NCBI GenBank assembly: GCA_024206195.1
Contig: JAAGZO010000540.1
Location: 1 to 18,039, forward strand
Length of the DNA stretch: 18,039 nucleotides
Origin: a bacterium
GTDB taxonomy: Archaea > Nanoarchaeota > Nanoarchaeia > Woesearchaeales > UBA10216
Reading direction: 5' to 3'
The notes under the pieces were generated by a model. It had not been told where the DNA came from and searched no databases. It saw nothing but the letters and a program-made list of their open reading frames with translations. Made by a program: the position numbers and the translations under genes. Shown one piece after another: positions 13,192 through 18,039 of the stretch. Positions within the stretch are counted from its first letter, which is position 1. Each line of letters begins with the position of its first letter.

Positions 13192-15212
13192 GACTACCAA
13201 ACACTCCAGTCAAGGCAGAGTATACTAAATTTATTGGCGGTCTGGATCAGAAATCAGCGGCAATGACTTTTCCTCCAGGTGCAATTTATGCAAGCCAAAA
13301 TTATGTTCCTACTACTGATGGTGGGTATCAGCGAATCGATGGTTATGAACGTTATTCTGGACAGCCTTGCCCATCAGAAGCTACTTATACTAGTTTTGTT
13401 GTAACCTTTACTGACACAGTTTCAGTCAATGATATTGTTACAGGATCTGCTAGTGGTTCCACTGGAGTTGTTATTGCAGTTGATGCTACGTCAATGCAGT
13501 TGGTTAAGCTTTCAGCTGATTTTCAACTTGAAGCTTTTACTGTTGCCGGATCTCCAATGGGAACAATAACAGAACTTAATGCTGGAATCGATACTATTCT
13601 CGCCGACGTTACTGTTCTAGCCGCTGCAGCAGATAACTACCGAGCAGATATTTCTGCCCCTTCTGGGTCTTTAGCCATTCGGGGACTTGGTATATTGAAG
13701 GGTACTCTTTATTGTTTTGTAGATAATTCTGGTGGGACCGCTGGTGAGATTTACAAAGCCACGACTGGTGGTTGGTCAGCTGTTTCGTTACTAACTGAGA
13801 TTTCTTTCGATACTGGTGTGGGGACTATTTCCGATGGTGATACAATAACCCAAGTTAGTTCTGGCGCTACAGCACTTGTTAAACGAGCAGTGCTAGAGAC
13901 CGGAGCCTGGGAAACAGATGCAACAGGTCGGTTGATCCTAGATTCAATTACTGGCACCTTTGATGCTACAAATGCTCTCCAGGTTGGCGCTGTAACCCAG
14001 GCGACATCAACTAGCCTGGCGACTGCAATCACAATCACGGCTGGCGGACGATATGAGATTGAGGAATACAATTTTGGTGGCGATGTAGATACTACACGAC
14101 TTTACGGATGTGATGGAGTTAATAGAGGGTTTGAGTTCGACGGAGAGACTTATGTCCCTATTAAGACCGGTCTCACTGATGACACTCCACTTCATGTTGA
14201 AACGCATAAACTTCAGTTGTTCTTTTCTTTCCGTAGTTCGAGTTTTAATTCTGTTCCAGGCTACCCTTATCAGTGGTCTGCTATTTCTGGGGCTAGTGAA
14301 ATTGCCATTAGTGATACCATAAATGGTTATAAGGATTTAGCTGGTGAGGCTCTTGGCATCTTCGGGCGCAATCACACAAAGCAACTAGTCGGCAACAATG
14401 TTGATGATTTCGTACTTAATAATATTTCAAATGAAATAGGAGCATTACCTTACTCAATTCAGCAGATGGAAAATACATTTGCCTTTGATGATCGTGGGAT
14501 TGTCCGAACAGTTACTTCTGATGCTTATGGTAATTTCCAGCAAGCTGTACTTAGTCGGCGCGTCCAGGATTTGATCAACAACATGCAAACTGTACTTATT
14601 GCATCTACAGTCTACCGCTTAGATGATCAAGTTCGTTTTTATGGCTCTGATGGATCTGGAATTTGCATGACCCAGGTTGGCAAAGGTTATGATTTTACGT
14701 TATTTTCTTATCCAGACAATGTTGCTTGTATGACTTACGGCGAAAATGTTGCTGGCGAATCTGTTGTTTTCTTTGGCACAGATGATGGAATGGTTATGCA
14801 GGCTGATAAAGGAACCTCATTTGATGGAGCTGAAATTGAAGCTTTCATAACTTTACCGTTTAATAACTCAAAATCTCCCACAACATTGAAGACTTATCGC
14901 AAAGTTACGCTAGAAATGTCAAGTGAATCTTACACCCAAATTAAAGTATCAACTGAGTTTTCTTACGGCATAGCTACTTTACCTGCAAATGATGCTCTTG
15001 ATCAAACTGTTATCGGCCCTGGCGGTTTTTGGGATATCAATAACTGGGATGAGTTCTTTTACGATCAAGAAACTATTTCAAGTCCATCATTTAGAGCTAA
15101 CGGTACTGGTGTTAATATGAACCTAACTCTCTATAGCAAGTCTGCTATTGACCTCGGGCATAAGTTTGATGGAATTATTGTGCATTATACTCCAAGGAGA
15201 TTACAACGATGA
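13188..15212 (+). CDS. Tail stabilisation or tail tubular-like protein (674 aa)
   Basis: Follows the adaptor with an ATGA overlap, where podoviruses encode the proteins that plug or extend the portal. The opening PVKAEYTKFIGGLDQKSAAMTFPPGAIYASQNYVP and GGYQRIDGYERY is a familiar phage N-terminus. Two beta-rich modules appear inserted (about 68-130 and 204-284), each with a Gly/Thr/Ser repeat pattern such as VNDIVTGSASGST and ISDGDTITQVSSGAT. The rest is rich in beta strands with repeating WxxI and D-F-LNN elements, compatible with a propeller (GRNHTKQLVGNNVDDFVLNNISNEIG). It is likely a gatekeeper or nozzle of the tail. The function is by position and pattern. Confidence 0.7.
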   Translation: MRLPNTPVKAEYTKFIGGLDQKSAAMTFPPGAIYASQNYVPTTDGGYQRIDGYERYSGQPCPSEATYTSFVVTFTDTVSVNDIVTGSASGSTGVVIAVDATSMQLVKLSADFQLEAFTVAGSPMGTITELNAGIDTILADVTVLAAAADNYRADISAPSGSLAIRGLGILKGTLYCFVDNSGGTAGEIYKATTGGWSAVSLLTEISFDTGVGTISDGDTITQVSSGATALVKRAVLETGAWETDATGRLILDSITGTFDATNALQVGAVTQATSTSLATAITITAGGRYEIEEYNFGGDVDTTRLYGCDGVNRGFEFDGETYVPIKTGLTDDTPLHVETHKLQLFFSFRSSSFNSVPGYPYQWSAISGASEIAISDTINGYKDLAGEALGIFGRNHTKQLVGNNVDDFVLNNISNEIGALPYSIQQMENTFAFDDRGIVRTVTSDAYGNFQQAVLSRRVQDLINNMQTVLIASTVYRLDDQVRFYGSDGSGICMTQVGKGYDFTLFSYPDNVACMTYGENVAGESVVFFGTDDGMVMQADKGTSFDGAEIEAFITLPFNNSKSPTTLKTYRKVTLEMSSESYTQIKVSTEFSYGIATLPANDALDQTVIGPGGFWDINNWDEFFYDQETISSPSFRANGTGVNMNLTLYSKSAIDLGHKFDGIIVHYTPRRLQR

Positions 15213-15838
15213 ATGATTATTATACTCCTCCGGCTGATGTTGTTGCTGGAACTCGAGCAAGGTCAGTAAAAATAAACGAGGTTATTGATTCTGTTGACAC
15301 TGCCTTTGATATTGTACCGGATTTAAATGGCTTAAACTCAGCTGTTTCGAGTGCTAATTTTGCAGGCGTATGGTCAGCACTAACTGGCCCTGCTTCGGCA
15401 AACATATCCGTTTATCATCTAAGCCAGTATTGGAGATTAACAACTGATATTCTTGACATTACTGCAAAAGAACCTGGCACAGCTTCTGAATGGGTTCGGA
15501 GTTTTATAAACATTCCCGAAGACTTAGGTACTCTAACTGGTGGTACAGTTGATCTTGATGTAGGCAAATACACTTATTTTTACGGTACAATAACTACGGC
15601 GGAAACTACTTTTACATTTTCCAATGTTCCGGCAAATGGTATTTATACTCTCTTCGGTTTGAAACTTACGAATCCTGGAACACAGACTATAAACTATCCG
15701 AATACCCCAGGCGTATCAATTGTCTCTTGGCCAACAACGCCAAATCCCACAGTATCTGGTCGTGACACTTATGTTTTTGAAAACACTGGTGATGGCATCC
15801 AATGGGATGGTTACATATCCAGTCAGATTGTGGTGTAA
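15209..15838 (+). CDS. Putative tail fibre or tail-associated protein (209 aa)
   Basis: The start overlaps the previous stop (ATGA), so translation is coupled. The N-terminus (MNDYYTPPADVVAGTRARSVKINEVIDSVDTAFDIVP) is like those of phage tail proteins that attach to the tail tip. The middle has NFAGVWSALTGPASANISVYHLSQYWRL, a pattern of small beta-rich modules found in phage tail fibres. The C-terminal part is a beta sandwich with many Thr and Asn residues and ends in VV. No catalytic motif is visible. It is presumably a virion tail component; the name is provisional. Confidence 0.6.
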   Translation: MNDYYTPPADVVAGTRARSVKINEVIDSVDTAFDIVPDLNGLNSAVSSANFAGVWSALTGPASANISVYHLSQYWRLTTDILDITAKEPGTASEWVRSFINIPEDLGTLTGGTVDLDVGKYTYFYGTITTAETTFTFSNVPANGIYTLFGLKLTNPGTQTINYPNTPGVSIVSWPTTPNPTVSGRDTYVFENTGDGIQWDGYISSQIVV

Positions 15839-15840
15839 TC

Positions 15841-16812
15841 ATGTATCAAGACCAATTAATGAAATTAATGATGTCTGCTGCTGGATATGTTCAGCCTGTT
15901 GTTATAGACGAGGTATTTAGTACTTATCTTTATGATACTACAGGTATTTCAAGCGGTACACCCGTAGATGTTGTTAACAACATCGATCTTGACACTTATG
16001 CTGGTTTAGTACGTTGTAAAATTAGAACTGCTTCATGGCATACAGGTTGGGTAGATACTGTGAGGGGCGGATCATCTATTCTTCGATCGACAATAATTGC
16101 TGCAGCTGTAACAGGGTCAATAGAGATTGCTTCTTTTAATACAGACGGATTTACTACAGGTTCTACTTATGACTTTACTACTACAAATAATTTATTTGCA
16201 ACCTGGACATTTCGAAAATCCCCTAGGTTTTTTGACGTACAAGAAGTTACAAAAGCATCTGGTGCGGATAAAGAAATTAATTTAGCCTCTCTAGGTACGG
16301 TTGGTTTAGTTCAGGTTAAACGAATAGACTCAACAGGATCTTGGTACACATGGCATAGGTCACTATCAAGTGGGAAACTTTTAATCGGAGAGTCAACTGT
16401 TGCAGAAGCAACTCTCGGTGAGATAACTGTTTCTGGTACAATTTTAACTCTTGTTAATGGAGTTATAGCTGACGGAGATTATTCTATCACAGCCTTTGCT
16501 CATGACTCAGCTGATAACGGTGTTATTCAATGCTCATCTTTTACAACTAACGGTAGTGGTGCCGCCTCAGTTGATCATGGCTGGTCAGCAGGTGTCCAAT
16601 ATGTCATGCTAAAGGGTGCTGATACTACCGGTGATTGGGAAGTATACGATACTGCTAGAACATCTGGATGGACTGGAAATGATGATAGGTTAAGACTTAA
16701 TTCAACAGCTGTCGAAGATACTGTTGCTCGATTATCAGCTACTGGAACAACGCTTAATTTTACTGGCCTAACAGCATCAAAAAAATATATCTATAAGTTT
16801 ATTTCAGCATAA
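15841..16812 (+). CDS. Putative tail protein with repeated beta domains (323 aa)
   Basis: Starts 2 nt after the previous stop; an upstream in-frame ATG at 15802 lies inside the preceding gene and is less likely. The ribosome-binding site is weak, so coupling is probable. Two related beta-rich units are seen: one around residues 130-230 (TWTFRKSPRFFDVQEVTK, VQVKRIDSTGSWYTWHRSLSSGKLL), and a second at about 240-318 (GVIQCSSFTTNG, YVMLKGADTTGDWEVYDTARTSGW, RLRLNSTAVE). The W-x-V/T-W/Y-D-T-R pattern is one I know from tail proteins of environmental phages. A receptor-contacting role is inferred. Confidence 0.6.
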   Translation: MYQDQLMKLMMSAAGYVQPVVIDEVFSTYLYDTTGISSGTPVDVVNNIDLDTYAGLVRCKIRTASWHTGWVDTVRGGSSILRSTIIAAAVTGSIEIASFNTDGFTTGSTYDFTTTNNLFATWTFRKSPRFFDVQEVTKASGADKEINLASLGTVGLVQVKRIDSTGSWYTWHRSLSSGKLLIGESTVAEATLGEITVSGTILTLVNGVIADGDYSITAFAHDSADNGVIQCSSFTTNGSGAASVDHGWSAGVQYVMLKGADTTGDWEVYDTARTSGWTGNDDRLRLNSTAVEDTVARLSATGTTLNFTGLTASKKYIYKFISA

Positions 16813-16822
16813 GGAGTATAAA

Positions 16823-17338
16823 ATGCCCTTGGAACAAAAATCAACCATAGTCGGATACATTAGGCTAGAAGATAATTTTTATCCTTTAACAGAGTCTGAG
16901 ATTAAGTCTTCTTTCTTGAGTTCTGTTTTTTCTCAGCCGTTTTCAAAAATAGGTTATAGTGCTGTATATGCTGGAGAAGTACCTAAGAGTACAAACTTAC
17001 AAACTGTTGTTGAAGACATTCCAGTGTTACTGGACTCTGGGGTTTGGCAACAAACTTGGGTAGTTAAGTCTAAATTCCAAGATACTAGCCAGAAAACAAA
17101 AGAAGAGCAGGAAGCAGAGTTTCTCTTAGCTGAGCAAGTAAAACTTAAAGCTAAGCAAACTCAAGAACAGAATGAAAATAATTTACTAAATGATACTGTT
17201 TTAAGCGATTTAAAAATAAAATCATTTGATCAAATTGATTCTTACATCAATGATAATATAACTACAATAGTAAATATTAAAACACTCTTAAAAACACTTA
17301 CAAAAGTTGTAATGCAGGTAACTAAAAAGGAGTTATAA
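16823..17338 (+). CDS. Putative tail fibre chaperone-like or fibre-associated protein (171 aa)
   Basis: AAGGAG lies seven bases before the start. The N-terminal half is mixed alpha/beta with aromatic residues (YIRLEDNFYPLTESE; VWQQTWVVKSKF). From about residue 89 the protein is charged and helical (KTKEEQEAEFLLAEQVKLKAKQ), and it ends in an Ile/Val/Lys-rich helix (NIKTLLKTLTKVVMQVTKKEL). This layout, a small head followed by a helical arm, resembles tail-fibre assembly chaperones and their partner proteins, and the neighbours are tail-like. The assignment is tentative. Confidence 0.45.
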   Translation: MPLEQKSTIVGYIRLEDNFYPLTESEIKSSFLSSVFSQPFSKIGYSAVYAGEVPKSTNLQTVVEDIPVLLDSGVWQQTWVVKSKFQDTSQKTKEEQEAEFLLAEQVKLKAKQTQEQNENNLLNDTVLSDLKIKSFDQIDSYINDNITTIVNIKTLLKTLTKVVMQVTKKEL

Positions 17339-17339
17339 A

Positions 17340-18039
17340 ATGCCAGTAGCTGCGGATTATTTACTAGAAAACCCAGATGTAGCTAGAGCTTATAAAGCTT
17401 CTGGATCTAAACTAACTCCAGAACAGTATGCTTATGAGCACTATAAAAACTATGGGCAGGCTGAAAATCGATCTTGGGGCATGGCTGCTCCGACAGGTAA
17501 AACAGCTCAGGATTACTATAATGCAAATCCTGACGTATGGCGAGAGTATAACAAAAGTGGTGCTGGTAGTTCTGTTCAAGATTTTGCTACGACTCACTGG
17601 AATCGCTATGGTCAGGATGAAAATCGGTCATGGGAAATGCCAGATCCAGCAGATAAAACAGCTTTTACACTTGACGATGTTGTTCCTTATGCATCTCCAG
17701 CAAGACCTGCTCCAGGCCCTGGTTTTACACCTCCAGAAATGTCTGAGTTTGCATTGGCTAAGCCAACAACTGTTGCTGATAGTGATGTTGATATAGACTC
17801 TTATGTACCCGAAGCAACCGCTACTGTGGCCGGGCAGATGGAATCTTTAATGGACAAGAATAGTCCTTATCTCCAACAGGCTGCGAAAGCTGGTGAGCGT
17901 ACAGCTCAAGCCAGGGGTTTGCTTAGTTCCTCTATGGCAGCTGGTGCAGCGCAGGGAGCCGCAATGGATCGAGCCCTACCCATTGCTCAACAAGACGCTC
18001 AGACTTATGCCACCAATGCTTTGACTGTCCTCCAAGGGA
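17340..18039 (+). CDS. Putative internal virion (DNA-ejection) protein, 5' part
   Basis: Begins at ATG 17340 with AAGGAG upstream, 1 nt after the previous stop, and runs off the window (233 codons seen, no stop). Two 52-residue repeats open it: ADYLLENPDVARAYKASG...HYKNYGQAENRSWGM (about 5-48) and QDYYNANPDVWREYNKSG...HWNRYGQDENRSWEM (57-100). After a Pro-rich linker comes an Ala/Gln/Met-rich helical region with ARGLLSSSMAAGAAQGAAMDRALPIAQQDAQTYA. I know that pattern from internal or ejection proteins of podovirus-like phages, which line the portal and enter the host with the DNA. The NPDV-HY-GxxExR repeat resembles modules in bacterial surface proteins. Confidence 0.65.
   Translation, partial: MPVAADYLLENPDVARAYKASGSKLTPEQYAYEHYKNYGQAENRSWGMAAPTGKTAQDYYNANPDVWREYNKSGAGSSVQDFATTHWNRYGQDENRSWEMPDPADKTAFTLDDVVPYASPARPAPGPGFTPPEMSEFALAKPTTVADSDVDIDSYVPEATATVAGQMESLMDKNSPYLQQAAKAGERTAQARGLLSSSMAAGAAQGAAMDRALPIAQQDAQTYATNALTVLQG

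Overview
The window looks like part of the genome of a tailed double-stranded DNA bacteriophage, most likely podovirus-like. The plus strand carries the usual order of a phage head module: small terminase, large terminase, portal, a small linker protein, an acidic scaffold, an N4-gp56-type major capsid protein, head decoration-like proteins, a head-tail adaptor, a beta-rich stabilisation or tail protein, then tail or fibre-like proteins and the start of an internal-virion-like protein. No tail tube, sheath or tape-measure gene is seen up to the right edge. The host cannot be named from the sequence. Shine-Dalgarno sequences and sigma70-type promoters indicate a bacterial host.

Layout. (1) Positions 10-1700 hold a compact minus-strand cluster of small genes of unknown function, each with a strong Shine-Dalgarno sequence. 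Two previously unlisted micro-ORFs (27 and 30 codons) fit tightly between larger genes, and an intrinsic terminator at 766-802 divides the cluster. (2) Positions 1701-2405 are non-coding and highly structured: a duplicated ribosome-binding site, a minus-strand promoter, an imperfect 17-18 bp tandem array, and a 235 bp AT-rich palindromic region bounded by 43 nt arms. Together these look like a replication origin with a control region. (3) Positions 2406-2900 hold one minus-strand gene of unknown function. (4) Positions 2901-3498 are a second non-coding control region, with candidate plus-strand promoters, 10 bp-phased CTCCAAA repeats and a 19 nt repeat that recurs inverted at 2300-2318. (5) From 3499 to the right edge runs the late plus-strand virion operon, mostly with abutting or overlapping genes and broken only by two short gaps that contain hairpins (10239-10360 and 11767-11839).

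How the parts fit (inference): the minus-strand cluster is probably an early or replication-linked set fired from the promoter at 1814-1842. The plus-strand genes are the packaging and virion set fired from promoters just upstream of the small terminase. The small terminase may recognise the repeats upstream of its own gene. The strongest candidates for undescribed biology are the array plus palindrome at 1835-2250 and the shared repeats that bracket the 2406-2900 gene.
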